Source: Paragonimus westermani
Taxonomy: Eukaryota > Platyhelminthes > Trematoda > Plagiorchiida > Troglotrematidae
Direction: 5' to 3'
Length of the DNA stretch: 64,000 nucleotides
NCBI GenBank assembly: GCA_008508345.1
Contig: QNGE01003261.1
Span: forward strand, 18,751-82,750
The notes beneath the pieces were generated by a model. It was not told the origin of the DNA and did not search any database. It saw only the letters and a list, made by a program, of their open reading frames with translations. A program made the translations under genes and the position numbers. Shown here piece by piece: positions 1-13,700 of this stretch; the stretch's first letter is position 1, and each line of letters starts with the position of its first letter.

Positions 1-382
1 CCCCCCCCTGCCACATGTCACAGTACCTGCGTCACGAGTGGTCTGTGTGATCTGGATCCAGCAGCGATCAGGATCTTCGGAGTGAGAACTACTGAGGCAG
101 ATTTCTAAGCTGGTTCGATACTTATGCCTTACCGACGGTATTATCAATTTCTCAACAGCCAATCGTTGCTGTCCCAGGAGTCGTTGCTCAGCAAAAGTGA
201 GTACGAAATGACAATGTGCCAGCACATGATCTGAACCTAGGTACGTGATCCAATGAGAACAACAATTCTGAATGGAATCCCGCCACCTATAACAAACAGC
301 TGTGTGGTCTATCTGACACCAGGTCTGATTCAAAGAGGGAGAGCGCCAAGTATAGGAATGACGTGCACGATGCCTAAAACTA
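1..382. other. No recognised feature (left edge)
   Basis: Sequence upstream of the Gypsy RT relic. By position it should hold the protease or gag end of that element, but I could read no protease motif in any frame. Confidence 0.3.
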
Positions 383-2300
383 GTGCTGGCTAAAAACAGC
401 CTATGCTCAGTACACAGCTGCCACAGGCGCGCGCTATTGTCCGAGCGATGTGATACTATCCCAAACCTGGCAGGCGCCGTTAGTTTATCTGTGGTTAGCG
501 ATGCCGTTCCTGTTGCGCTACCGTTTCGAAGGATTCCGTTGACCATATGGGAAGGATGCAAAGCGAAATTAGATCGACTAGTTCGAACTAAGGTGATTGC
601 TCCGATAGAGGAGCCGACCGATTTGGTCAGTCAGACTGCTGTTACTTCAAAAAAGTCAGGTGACATCCGGTTGTGTATCGATCCCAAGCTACTGAATAAG
701 GTACTTCGAAGAGAACATTACCGTCTACCAACCATCGATGACATTCTACCAGAACTGAGTCGAACCCAATTTTTCACAAAGGTGGACCAGTCTTCAACTT
801 TTTGACAATCAGAACTAGACGGGCATTTGGAACCCACTTTGAACGTTTCCGTTGGTTACGTTTGCCTTTCGGACTGAAGGTTTCCTGCGAAATTTTTCAA
901 AAACGTTTAATCCAAGAATTTGACAAATTGAAAAAAGCCACGTGTGCCGCAGAAGACGTGCTAATTTTTTGACAAACTTTGGGGGATCATGACAGAAAGC
1001 TGGAGAAATTTTTTGAAGCGCTGTATCGATCAAGAAATGCGCCTGTCGCGCAACAAAGTGGTTTTACGAGAAAAAGAGGTCACTTTTCACGGACATTCGT
1101 TAACATCAAGCGGACTCAAAGTAGACCCCGAGAGGGCTATCGTCACATTGCCAGCTCCTAAGGATGTAAAAGCAGTATCACGACTGAGTGGTATGGTCAA
1201 TTATCTGAATCAGTTCTTTCCAAACCTATCCGACATTATGTATCCAATCCACATTTTGACCCATTAAGAAGTACCATGGAAATGGAAAGAAGAACAGCGG
1301 ACAGCATTCGATAAAATCAAACGAGTTATTACCAAGGCGCCTATATTGAGCTACTACAATCCAGCATTATCTGTGGTCATTCAATGTGATACCAGTGAAG
1401 CTGGTCTGAGGGCGGCATTATTGCAGAACAAAAGACCAGCGGACTACCGAAACAGGAGTCTTTCGCCTGCTGAGCGAAACTATGCGCAAATCGAGAAGGA
1501 AATGTTGGCTGTGATATTCGCCCTAGAACGTTTCAGCACTCATACGTTCGATCGGAAAACAATAGTTCACACAAACCACCAGTTTCAACGGTGAAGAAAC
1601 CGTTATCCGCTGCATCGAGAAGGTTACAAAGAATGCTAATCAGAATGCAAAAATATGACGTCGAATTGATCTATCAGCCGGGGACTCAGATGCACATGGC
1701 TGACACTTTGTCCAGAGCTTGCGGAAAAGGTTCCTCCTGCGAAGAGCATCATTTTAACATTATTGCGGCTATGGAATACACTATGACGGAAAACGCACTA
1801 ATCACTGACCTAAAAGAAGCAACGGTACAGGACGCCACGTTACAACACCTGGCTGAAACAATTAGAAACGGGTGGCCACATGATAAGAGAAAGTTGCCCG
1901 AGGAATTAGCAGTCTTCTTTAGTGACCGCCATCACGTCGGACTACTGACTTGAACCAAACTAAGGATACCATGGTGATGCGTCAAATCCCTCCAAGACCC
2001 TGGCAAATATTATCGGCGGACATCCTTGCACTTAACAATAAGCAACACTTTGTGATAACAGACCATTTCAGCAATTTCAATGAGTTAGAATGGCTGAGTT
2101 CCACGACTTCCAGCGAGGTCGTTAATCAACTCCGAGCCCAATTTGCGCACTATGGTATATCTCAGATCTTCTTTTCCGACAACGGACCACAGTTCAATGG
2201 CAAAGATTTTAGAACGTTTGTTGAAAAGTGGGGATTTGAGCACCATACAAGCTGTTGGAACTGCTCAGCCCAGTGGGGTTCATACGCCTTTTGATTGGGA
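383..2300 (+). mobile_element. Gypsy-type LTR retrotransposon pol relic
   Basis: A broken pol region in several frames. Position 383-805 gives the start of RT (WEGCKAKLDRLV, IAPIEEPTD, DIRLCIDPKLLNK, REHYRLPT). Position 805-970 continues in another frame (FERFRWLRLPFGLK) to a damaged YxDD box read as CAAEDVLIF, followed by a stop. Position 989-1267 gives FHGHSLTSSGLKVDPERA and LSGMVNYLNQFFPNLS. Position 1290-1594 is RNase H (ILSYYNPALSVVIQCDTSEAGL, YAQIEKEMLAVIFALERF). Position 1591-1953 is the RNase H tail with ADTLSRA. Position 1950-2294 is the integrase core with ADILAL, ITDHFSNF and SDNGPQFNGKDF. The zinc-binding domain before the integrase and the final Glu region are missing. No LTRs were recognised. 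It lies downstream of TPP2 exon 12, probably inside the next intron. Confidence 0.9.
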
Positions 2301-4318
2301 TCCAGCCAATTAAGCTAAACGACACATCTTATGTGCATGCTGAGGCCGGTGACCACCGAGATGATACGTGCGCCTTCCTCGGAGTTTGTCCATGGTTGGT
2401 GGAGACTGAAGATGTCAATATGTCATACGGACAGTATGCTGTCAGGAAGCCCATGTGCTTCCGTTGGGACATCTGAAACCGATTCAGTTCACACATTCGG
2501 TATAATGTGATGAAAGAATGAATTGCCAGATTTTTCAGCACAGAAAGTTAGTAGTTCGGAACACATGTAAACCCTGGATTGCAAACAGTTAGGTTCAATG
2601 ATTGTCAGAGTGGTGGGTCTCGTCAGCAATATATTTGCCGAGGCCACAAGATTAAAGAAAGTGACATTACAGTGAATTATGTGGATTATTCTCCTTATCT
2701 GTTGCGCTTGCTCCCTCCACAATGGCTGATCGATTACAGGTTACGAGAAAAGAAATAAGGAAGACAAAATCCCGGAGTATTTTCCTTTACCGATAATCAT
2801 TACCATGAATAGCTGAACGTCCCATACTACTCCTCACCGAACGTCGTTGGCTGATATCATACCACAGATTTGCTAGAATGCTAAAATTCCTAGATCTAAC
2901 CCAAACAGAAAGTCTTCAAAAATATCTGGAGGTCTCAGGTGGAAATAACGGAAAACACTGATTGCCTTTCAGATATGAAGCGCTTTAATGACTTAACAAC
3001 AGTTCGAGCCAACTGATTCATTGAGTAACAGCGTGTTTGGGAGTGTAAGAATGACGAACACGTGCAAGTTACTAGAGAAAGTATTACCGCGCCGGTTTTT
3101 TAGCAACCAATCTAGGGTCATTTGAGAGCATTATTTTATTTGATTATACATAGACGAGTGAGATCAAGAACACGGATATTCCTTAGGTGAGCTCCATTGA
3201 AGATGATTTTATACGATATCTCACATCTCCGGCAACAGATGCTGTGATCTCCCGAGTCCCTAACTATAATTAGGCGATTCGCGTCGAAGGAGACAGGTCA
3301 CAACGTCAGTTGCTTTACAAACAGTGCCAACGATCTGATAATGCGAACTCAGAAAATATCTCCAGGTGCAAGTGAGTTGTCACAAATTATGGCTAGGTGA
3401 TCGAATGAACCCACGAAGTTCCTGGTTTGGGGGAAGTCGCGCCAGCACCGGATAAATCAACTAGCAATTCCAGTTCCGCTACGTCGTCAGCGGTGAAGCA
3501 GATAGAAAGAATACAGGCGGGCAATTTAACCAAATACCACTGATGAGCAAAAAGAGATACAAGACGCCCATGCTCCTCAAAATCTTTCTGTATAAAGTTT
3601 AGACGACCTTCATATACTCAACGGGCATTCAAGAGTTTTCAAACAAGAACAGAGAACCACCTTATCAAAGATGTCGAGTAAAATATGCCTCATATTGTCA
3701 CCACAAGTTGTAACGTGGAGTTAACAGAAACAGATACACCCACAGAGAAATATACACCAGCAGTTATTATTCCTATAAAAAGAGCGGCTAAACAGACGCA
3801 CCACGTTGACCTGCTGACCAGTCGAGCTGCAGTTGAGAATGCTAGATCCGGCTTTCAATATGTCCATAGATGAGACAAGCAATGATTTACGGCTCTCTTC
3901 GCGGGTCGCCTCTAGAACATTGGACAGTTCATGTCAGTGAACTGAGTAGACCGAAAGAGATGGTTGATCTATTCTCGAGTCCGTGTGTACAGTGAAACAC
4001 AATAGAGTACAGAGGCTTGAGATGGTCCAGCCTTAGACGAATAGCGGACACACGGCAACAAACACACTTACCGAAAAAGTCGAAAAACGATATGCTCACA
4101 TCTTCAGATTACACACTCCTCATTAGTAATCGGGAAAAAAATTCGATTGCATATTTCAAACTTAGCCAGACGTAATCAACGTAATCACATTCGAGGTAGA
4201 TACACACGACTAAGTACACAGTGAACAGCAGTGGAAACCAGTTACGTGACGAATGTAATCACCATTCTGTCGAGCAATCATGAACATAGTAAACGCGTCG
4301 TTGACTGAACCCACTCAC
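2301..4318. other. Non-coding, probable TPP2 intron 12 (part)
   Basis: No convincing coding segment on either strand. I searched by eye for the next TPP2 block (a strand with VPEGATWAE-like residues) without success. The Gypsy relic fades out after about 2300. Confidence 0.5.
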
Positions 4319-4764
4319 TGTATAGGTAGATGAACAGTAATAGGCACTTGTGCCAATATGCCCAAGTGCGGACGACTGGGATCTGAGATGTTCACTGTGG
4401 TTAGATGTGGTTCACATGAGGGGAACACCGTGGACGACGGCAGTGCCATTGAAGATGGCCATGACCAGTTGCCCACCGTGCCTTCATGATTGGTTGTGTT
4501 GCGGTTGAGTAGTTGTTCACCAGTTGGTGCCAGAAAACTGGATATTTTATTTGTGTCGTAACCGTACCGGTTCGGATCGATCACTAAACTGATATCACGA
4601 CCCAGACTGGTCACAGAAACCGTGGAGGCCAACTGAAGCCACGCAGGACGTTGAGAAGATTGTGTAGAAGGGTCAGGAACACTTTTATCCAAGGCTCCTG
4701 AATAGCAAGTCACTGTCAGAGACAGATGAAGGTCCAGGCGGCGGCGAAAGTCCATGGGAACAGA
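4319..4764 (-). CDS. TPP2: TPP2 exon 12, last exon seen
   Basis: The exon lies between cattttgtactcag-type acceptor sequence and ATACA|GTGAGT. It encodes RRRLDLHLSL, WLQLASTVSVTSLGRDISLVIDPNRYGY and, after a long Ser/Thr/Asn-rich insert, GILAQVPITVHLPI. The outer parts match EKISLQLHLAL, HINIRVDPRGLREG and LFRVPITAV of TPP2. The insert of about 50 residues, including NRNTTNHEGTVGNWSWPSS, is extra. It ends in phase 2, so at least one more exon must follow at lower coordinates; I could not find it before position 1. Confidence 0.88.
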
Positions 4765-7700
4765 CTGAGTACAAAATAATCGAATCAGCTAACGGAGTTA
4801 CTAATAAAAAATCCCACTGAAAGAACAAACGTGGCGGTGAAATGTGTAAATGACTTGGCAGGCTACAGTAAAACGTTGATTTTATGGTCCATAAGCATAG
4901 CTCAGTAGGAATGACGTCGATTACTGTCATCATCATCAACGACACATCAGTAGTTCATGATGGTCAGTTGACACGGAACCAAGGGAAAAAACATGGTAGG
5001 ACACCATCAGTTTGGAACTAAAGGAGTGGGGATGGAGGATTATTCAAAAGAACTTCAGGATATCAAACAAACAAAGAAGTCCTCCGTGAGGAACAAAACT
5101 GTGTCTACAAAACCAATTCAGTAAAGATATGATTACCGCGTTTCATTACGTGCCAGTTCCTTACAAACAATTCGAAGGAGGCCGACTGGAAAGTCTATGG
5201 GAGTGTGATGGCTGTGATACATTCTGGGCGATGTACAATCTATGTGAAAAAAGTTCCGCATCGAGGTAGCTAAATCCACTAGAGCGTGGCATTGACAAAT
5301 TGTCAAGAAAAGACTAACTGGCATTTCTCTAAAATGTAGCGACAACTATCAATCAACTGGTCACGAATTGGGTCCTCGACTTCTTCTGTCACGGTAACGA
5401 CAGCCTTGCCAAATCCAATTCACATGCCTTGTCACAGCACGAAACGCCGTGCAGCATACAGACCAAAAGTAACCTAACAACTCCTCCAAAAGCACTTGCA
5501 AATATGCATTCACAAACCTTTGGATCGAACGGCCAAATACCACAAGTTGAACCGTAGTTCAATATGGAAAAAATAAATACGAAAATTACAAGGTGTCCTT
5601 TTTATTAACCTACAGCCAGCCTGGGAAACAGCACAAAAAGGACTGTAAGTTAACCGAAACCAACTACTGAAAAATCATTTCAGACTTCAGACAAATTGGT
5701 ACACTACGCCCTACATGCATTGTACGAAAAGGACAATAGGTACCTGGTCAAAATCCAGTCCAATATGCAAGTTGTAGCGAAGAATTGGCAACCACGTGGG
5801 TCGGACAAACGTCGGATAAGTAGGTAGCTTGGGTACCCAGCCGCGCCGAAGCCAGATACCTCGTTGTGGCCCAGAGCAACCCGGCCCAGTAACTGCACAT
5901 CGGAGTCGCCAGCCGTATTCTGTGGACGGCTGCATAAGTGTTGGACTACTCAGCAACTGGTTGATTCTGGAGCAAACAGGTAACCTCTTGATGCCTGGTG
6001 AGCTGTCACAAAAGAGAACAGAAACAACATTAGTATTCTGATTGGGTGCCATCTTAAATTAAAACGAGTTATTAATGCCGGTAAAAGATAGCAATCAACA
6101 GGCCGGAGAAAGTAGAAAACATCTTTGAACACTGAAATCACATAATGCATTTTATATTATCTGAGTCACGAGTAGGACACAGCTACAACGTCAATGTTGT
6201 GGTAATCCATCGCAAAAACGACTAGTATCGTGCAACATACTGGGTTCCAAGTGAGGGTAGGATGGAGCTGTCGAACTGTCCAAATCTGGACAAGAGAAGC
6301 AGTCGAGGAGAGAGAAGATGGAGACAGCGGCCGGTAGTCAGGGGCATTACTATTGAGCTACCTCGAGCTCAACACAGTGACATAGTGATCACTGTTAACG
6401 AGGAACAAAAGAGAAACATTTCCAACTACTGCGCGATAGGGTAGCTGCCATCATGCAAAACACAAATTCATATGTGGATTGCATACTGCCAGAAGTGAAC
6501 ACAAAACCGGAAAGTAATATCAAGCGTGAATCGTCAAGGTCAGATTAACATACATTGCACCTAAACGTCGAGGTTCACGCAGGAGAAAAGTTTCGGTCGT
6601 CTCCACGAACTCTTGTGAGTTACTCAAATATGTTGACACAAGTGTCTTATCGTTGGAAGAGAAACACGTCCAAAAAGTATGGTGAACTCATTCAAAACAG
6701 GTAGATTTTCAGCTTTCAACTGTACTTGTGAGTACTGCGGCCAAGACTGTCAGTGATCCTCACGAGTCTAAAAAGGATCGAATAGAACACAATTGCAGAT
6801 CACCAAGTTACCCATCTAAGTTGACAAACAGTGACTCTCCCGTGGAGACGGGCGAGGGACCTCATAATTAGTCACAGGCGAAATTGGCTGAGGGCTTAAC
6901 TATGAGACCGGTTGTAGTTGAGGTCAGCGACGCAGTGGTCATCACAGTCACCTTATAAAAACGTGGCTGACCGTGTCGAAGAAATGATCTGCTGATGAGC
7001 CCTAACATGGGCGCTTCTTTTGCAGAGAGACCGAACAAAAAGTTTACTTGAATGTGAAAGTAGTGATCAAATATCAGCGGCGTTCAACGTAGAACGAACA
7101 AAAACCGGGGAAAAAGTGGGCGAGAAACACTGGGAATCTATGAAGAAGGTTTACAATCCAACAAATACGCGACGTACTGTCACGACCTACGGCATTTCGG
7201 AACAATGATACAGAAGATTCCGCACTTCCAACCCAGACATGTGGAAATTCTAGACTTAGCTCAGCTTGGCGATTAAGGCCTTCATAGCTAGCGGCGAACA
7301 GATAATCGCTTGGTTACTACAAAGAACAGTGTGCGATGCGACAGACATTTAATCAGCAGACACGACGCATGAACCCACGAGCGAGGACTGCGCAATTGCA
7401 TTACCTCCGTAATCAGTGGCAGATTTGCAGGTCACTCATATACGAGCCGACAGACTGCCTACTGGTTCACACGAACAGCCTACTTGACACAAGATAACTG
7501 GTGGAGGCACTGACACTCAAATATCAGAAGGTTACAAAAGAGTTCCGCATGAAAAAACCAGATAGCTGCTCTGTAAAGTAAAGTCAATCTCACATACGCA
7601 TTGTAATACACTTTATTAGATAAAAGAACGTCTATGCAAAGCCATAAGTGATGCACAAACGTATCACGTCTCTTCCTTATCCTGGAAGACAACTCGTCAG

Positions 7701-10700
7701 CAAGCTGGCGAGATGACATCAGTCAGGCAGGCAGTTGAAGCGACCAACCTCAAGCGGTCTGCTTATAAAAGGGAGATAGGGGCAATATCAAACCAATCTT
7801 GTAGCAGCGCTTCACACTTTGAAGATGTGAATTACAGACCATACAGCCGAGACAAATCGTCCAAACAAGTCACCATGGTCTGCATGCTATACACTATAAA
7901 CAGTGATTATGACATTGTGATGAGCGCCGTTTCGAATGCATCCGCCGTCTCGAGTTGGTAGGCCATCGGCATACCCACAGTACACCATCAACGAAGAAAC
8001 GAGTACAGCGAGCGCAAGTAAGCTAGGAAAATTATTCATACTTCTTCGTTCGTAACAGCCAACAACCCCCGTCGTGATAGATCACGCGCCCTCAGTACTA
8101 AAAATATCGGTCATTGTGACCTCCTACCCTTTCTTTACGCCAGCTATGTTGATGCGGTGAATTCTAAAGTTTTCGCTTGGTTCTCAGTGCAACCTTAAAT
8201 GTTTCTTCCTAATTCTGTTTAGATTACAGTAATGTGTACTCCCATATATATATATATATACGTTTTGCTTCACACTTCCAGTTTTTCTTTTCCAGTTTAC
8301 CATTGGAGTTTCCCTGCCTTTTGCTTCTCCGAGATGAAAGGTTTACTTTTATATAAACCTACCAAATGGCTAATTAACACTGTCCGATTGGAACACAAAG
8401 GTTTCTCTTCCCGATCATATTCCTTCAGGTTTGGACTGAATTAGGGATATGTGGGTGCAACCACAAGTGAAGCAACACAAGCCACTTGTGTTAGGTGTTA
8501 TGTGCAAACGAGCTCTGGTTTCGGTCACGGTGTCCGTAAACGGATGTGGTCAACTACGTGTGTGTGTGTATGTGCCACTGCCGGAACACATCTTCATTAT
8601 TAGCTGTTGATGAACCTAAGCCTACAAGACAGCAGTTGTTAGAAGCTGTTAAGAGGCGCGTCTCCTAAGGAAGCAGGTGAAAGTTGTTGGTACCGTCATA
8701 TTCGAGATGGTGAAAACTTACAAGCGGAATAGAATGTCAGCAGTTTAAAGTGAAGCAGAGATTGTTCGCTCCATGTTCTGGGGGTAGATTTAGTTTTTGA
8801 TGAATGGTTCAACAGAATTCTAGCTAACAAATCAGCTTGTAGTTATACGACAGAACATCTGTAGTTCCTTGATTACTTTAAGGCCACGAGCGCCTTACAT
8901 GATCACTGCTTCTGATTCGTCGCCTGTTCTGACTACCTGTTATGGTAATTGCTTGGTGTATATAGTTCGAGCTTTTTTGACCCAGCTTCTTCTTGTTGCC
9001 CACAAACACTCCGGTGTTCACGTCGTCTGTTTCTCACGTTCGAATCAGGCCGTTTGATCGAGCGTGTTGTTGTAGCAGGGATGATGCTATCGAAACAACG
9101 TGGATGTTTACACAGTTTAACAAACTTCGCTCTCGTATAGAGAAACAACAGAAAAACAAATATGAAAACAGTGACTACGGTGAGACAGAAAAGCGTTAAA
9201 TATAGATTGCGGACGGCGTGTTTGTTATCAGATACACAGTCACTGTTCCCAATCATGGGCTTGATTGATTGTGGGCCAGGGGAGGTTAACTGTCCGCACG
9301 AACTTCTTCTGAGCACAGAGGCCAGGGTTGCGCAATCGGATGCTAATGGCTTCGGCAGCGGTCAACATTCGGGATCTCACCATTTTTGATCGAGGCCTTG
9401 GCACTCAGTAGACAATATGAAAAGCATCTTTCTTACTGATGGAATGATTGGAGTCGGTCAAGCGAGCAACAATCGCGCTTGAAACCGTTTTAATTGCATC
9501 ACTGTTCAACTACGCAGGATGACGTTCACGCACTCTGTTCGACAATTGTCTTGTAGTACGACCAAAGTATGATACTCAACAAGAGCAAATAAAGGAGTAC
9601 ACACAACAATTGGTTGTAGAACGCTGATATGTTGACGGGTACTGACTCGAGTCTAGTGCTTCTTTTCAAAAGAGGCTGGCTGCAAAGTCTATCCGAATGC
9701 GAAGGCTGTGATTAAATGTGAGTGATGGTCAACTTGAAAATAAACCAAATCCCCGACTACCCATCAGTAATCTAATTAGTGGCCGAAACCAGTGGCTTCC
9801 CCATGGGGTTGAAAACAGAAGGCCAGAATAATTTGCAGTCAGGCGCATAATGCGGTGTTAAGAAGTACCATGGTTTAGGGGAAACGACACCACCCAATTG
9901 CCACGTTACCACAGTGTATACGAATCCCATTTAAAACGAGTTTTCTTGTCATGTAGTTTTTACAACTTGATCGATCTCATATGCTCCATGGTAAAAGGTC
10001 AACTGCAGTACCAGAGCCAAAAGTGTAATTTGGACAAAGCCACGAGATAAGAGGAGAATATTCGCTTATGGCACGAACAGGTGGTCACGTGTTTGGCAGT
10101 TGATAATAACCAAAACGCTATACTTAAACAAATGCGCACTATAATTTAGGCTTACAGTGCGTTCATACCTGCTAAAGGTGCGCTCCAGGGAGGATTCCCA
10201 TCCATTCCGACTGCTAAGAATTTGCTGGTCTGCGGATATCGATTCTGATGTTGAATTGAGGCCAGCAGTCGATGTAATGCCCAACGCCCTCATTAGGTAA
10301 TCAAACGCTTTATCTACTTGTAGCAGCCCCCGACCTTGGTCAAAGAGACTCAGATGTTGTAGTGGGAGGGCCGTATTCATCAGAGCCAGGCGTAAAAGTG
10401 AGGGTGGAATCCGCTGAGATGCACAATTCCGCAATGAATACACGTGTCGAACGGCAGAAATCAAGAGCGCTGCGTGTGTGAACAACGAAAGATGATGACA
10501 AAGTGAGCACTAATGAAATTTCGATCACGAATTCTCAAACCACTTGGCTGGCAAACTTAACGAACTATAAAAACGGGCGTCGGGGCGTCATATCATTGAC
10601 ACTACTAAGTGGCGTAACCGCTAGGCCTAGTGTTCAAAAGCTGGAGTGATCAGAAAACAATACCCAAATCGTTCAAGACATAAGTTCACAGTTTACGGAT

Positions 10701-13700
10701 ACATCTATTCAGACAAGGTAAACACAAAAATGGCCATCTAACGCCGATAGCGCGCTCGTCACCGGATAAAATGTGGTAGAATCAGAATGAGTGGTAAATA
10801 AATGAAATTACCATCCAATACTCACTACGTTGCAGGTTATGGATAAGATGAGTACGTAGGAGAGAAGAGAAACCGAAAGGAGTGCATTATTGATTTCGTG
10901 ATAACCAAAGACAACATAACTTCTAGTACTATTGGGTTGTAGATGACGAGAGAAACGGATGTGATAACCACGGTCGAAAACCGGAATATTAACGGAGCAC
11001 CATATTTTCTTTAAAATTGGGGCTACTTATGAGTAGGCTGTTTTAACACGTAATTTTGAACTAAGCCCGATGCTTTAAAATTAACTGAACTGAGGATCCT
11101 GATGTGGCCTTTGTCTTTCGGCTTCCTTCGTCGTTGTTGCCCGATGTATGTTTCCTAACCCACTGAGAGACGGTACAACCATAAGCTTACCCAATGTGCA
11201 CGAATCTGTCGGATATAACCACAGGGGAACACGGTCGGATAAGGCTTGTTGTCATACAATCAGCATGGAAGCAATGAAAGACCCTTCCATAAACTACCGT
11301 TTTAGTGGTGCGCATATGCAAAGATACGACGAACTGTGTGTGAACGTGTAATGCACAGAGTCAGCTTGTTGACGTTCATTTTAATTAACCTGTCAGATTA
11401 CTAACCAAACTTGTGTTGGAGAGACTAAACATTTAACAAACAATGATTTGTTTTATGGCAAGCCCTGGAACATCAATTGGCTAGCTGAAGAAAGAAGACA
11501 TTATGTCCGGGCTGTAAACTAAGTACGGTTTTCGATCACAGGTGGATATGTATGTACAAAGTGAGTACAATGAACATAAGGTTTAACTAGTATACGGTGA
11601 GCGCAGCATGTACTTTGTAAAACCCGCGTAAAAGTATGCATTCGCTTATGGTAGTGCCACTGACGTCCTCCCCAACTTTGAAGGATTTCTCTAGCATATC
11701 GCGCAAATTGGGACAAGTGAACAGGTGGACAACTGAATGCCACTTAGTGACGACGCGAGGAGTGACACTGGAAGTACCTGTCCTAACGTGGACTACCTTG
11801 GATAAACTACTTCAGAAAAATAACAAAGAGTAGTTTCCCCGTCAGAGTGTTACCAGCTAAATATGAGTGCGGCAAGCAGGTTCAATGGATATATTCTTAA
11901 TTTATAGGGTTTCCAATCGTTGATTTGCAAAACAGAGGTGATCTACTTTAATACTCCACATTCGCCAGATAATCCTACCCGATTTCAGTGAGAAGTTGTT
12001 TACCGATTAACAACAAGGTGGTGAGCTCGATGTCAATAGACTAGTAACCTCAGTCTCCTGTAACCGTTGAAGAACGATTGCATACTTTTCCACAGTTTTT
12101 GCATCACAAATTAGTCGAGAGGCCCCAAAAGTTAATATGAGCTACCAACTAGGAACCACTGAGAATTTCAGTGTCTTATTAGACAATTTACAAGCGCTGG
12201 TCTAAAAACGGTTTCAAGTACAATGTACAGGGTTGTTTGTTTTCAAGAGTGAAATGTTGCTTTACTAGGTTCACCCTGCCATACCCGGGTGTCGCTGGAT
12301 CAGCCCTATAGCGTTTGCTTTATTTAACCGAGTCATGCATCGTGTATGTACAATTTTTTATCCATCTTAATAATACCCATCGTCATCACTGGGAACGGCA
12401 TGTTAAAACTGGGGCTACAGCTATCGAAATGTGTAAAGCAGACTGCTAGAAACCAACTGAATCGAATTCATTAAGTATGGATGCACCCATATGAACGTAT
12501 TCAAAGCGAAAGATAAGCCTCGCTTGGGTTGAAATGAGAACAATACGGAGGTGATCTGATCACAACATCAGCCAAGGGGTTGTGATGTCAAAGTTCGCTT
12601 TCGCTTGGAGATATCGACTGATGTTAGCTATGTGGCAAACACGCTAATTGTGAGTCGTACAAACAGTGATTCGAATCCCAGAATCTCCGAACGCACAGGT
12701 CCCGGTCAAGGCAGTCTCAAAGAATCATCCGGTCAATATATGATCCCGCACTAGCAGAAAATATACACCTTACCAGCTACTTGTCAGAGCTTACGAGAAA
12801 GCGTCAAACTGGGAAGCAAATTAAGTCTATAATACAATGGATTCAAAGTAATTATCATCGTTGTTCAAAGCCGCGAATCTACGCTATCGTACAGTTGTGA
12901 AACTGAAGCTGAGAATAATAAGCTAAATTTTACAAGCAAATATACTTGCGTCATCGATGAATGGAATCAAATGTATTAATCTTAGGCTGGGCATCTGAAT
13001 ATAAACAAAATGTTTCCAATCCCAACGGAAGAGCAGTCAAGTTCACATAGCGATAAGAAACTTATCAGGCCAATAAGCTGAGTGAAAAAATAATGTCTTC
13101 AACTTCGACTACGTCAGTAAGAGGTGACTAAATTATGTCCGATTGTGTCATGGATGGAAATTCGCTTCGAAAAGCAGCTACCTTCGTCAATCCATTTTGT
13201 AAAACAACCACCGGACTGGCAATCATGTACATCACAGTCACGGTTTACAAACTAAAGGCCAAAGGTTCGAAACTCTATTCCACTTGTTCAGACAGAACCC
13301 AGGCGAAAACAAATTCAAACAACACAGAGTCTACGCCTGTTAATCAACAACAACAAGGAATTTGAACACAAGAAAAACGTACGAGAGGGTACCACGAGAT
13401 ACCCGATTGTTCTGACGAAAACAAATGCTTGAACGATGAGAGAAACAGTATAAGTGCATACCTACGCCTCCGGCAACCAGCGGTGAACTCATCGAGCTAC
13501 CATTGAGCAGCGCAGATGGCCTAAGTTGCCATCCAGCCACCGACGTGTAGGCCGCGCCGGGAGCGGCAACACATAAACCCAATGAACCGTCCAATGTCGG
13601 ACCACGGCTACCCCAAGTGTAAGCCGCCGGTAACGGACTATCAGGTTTCAGCGTCTGCGTGTCAGATGACGGAATAGATGGTTCCAAAACCACCGTGTCG

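Noticed and set aside
8243..8262. TA run as a promoter
   Set aside because: Simple repeat inside an intron with no transcript or gene start near it.
8933..9316. 127-codon minus-strand frame with a hydrophobic segment
   Set aside because: Overlaps several plus-strand frames, lies in TPP2 intron 10, and shows no family motif or splice logic.
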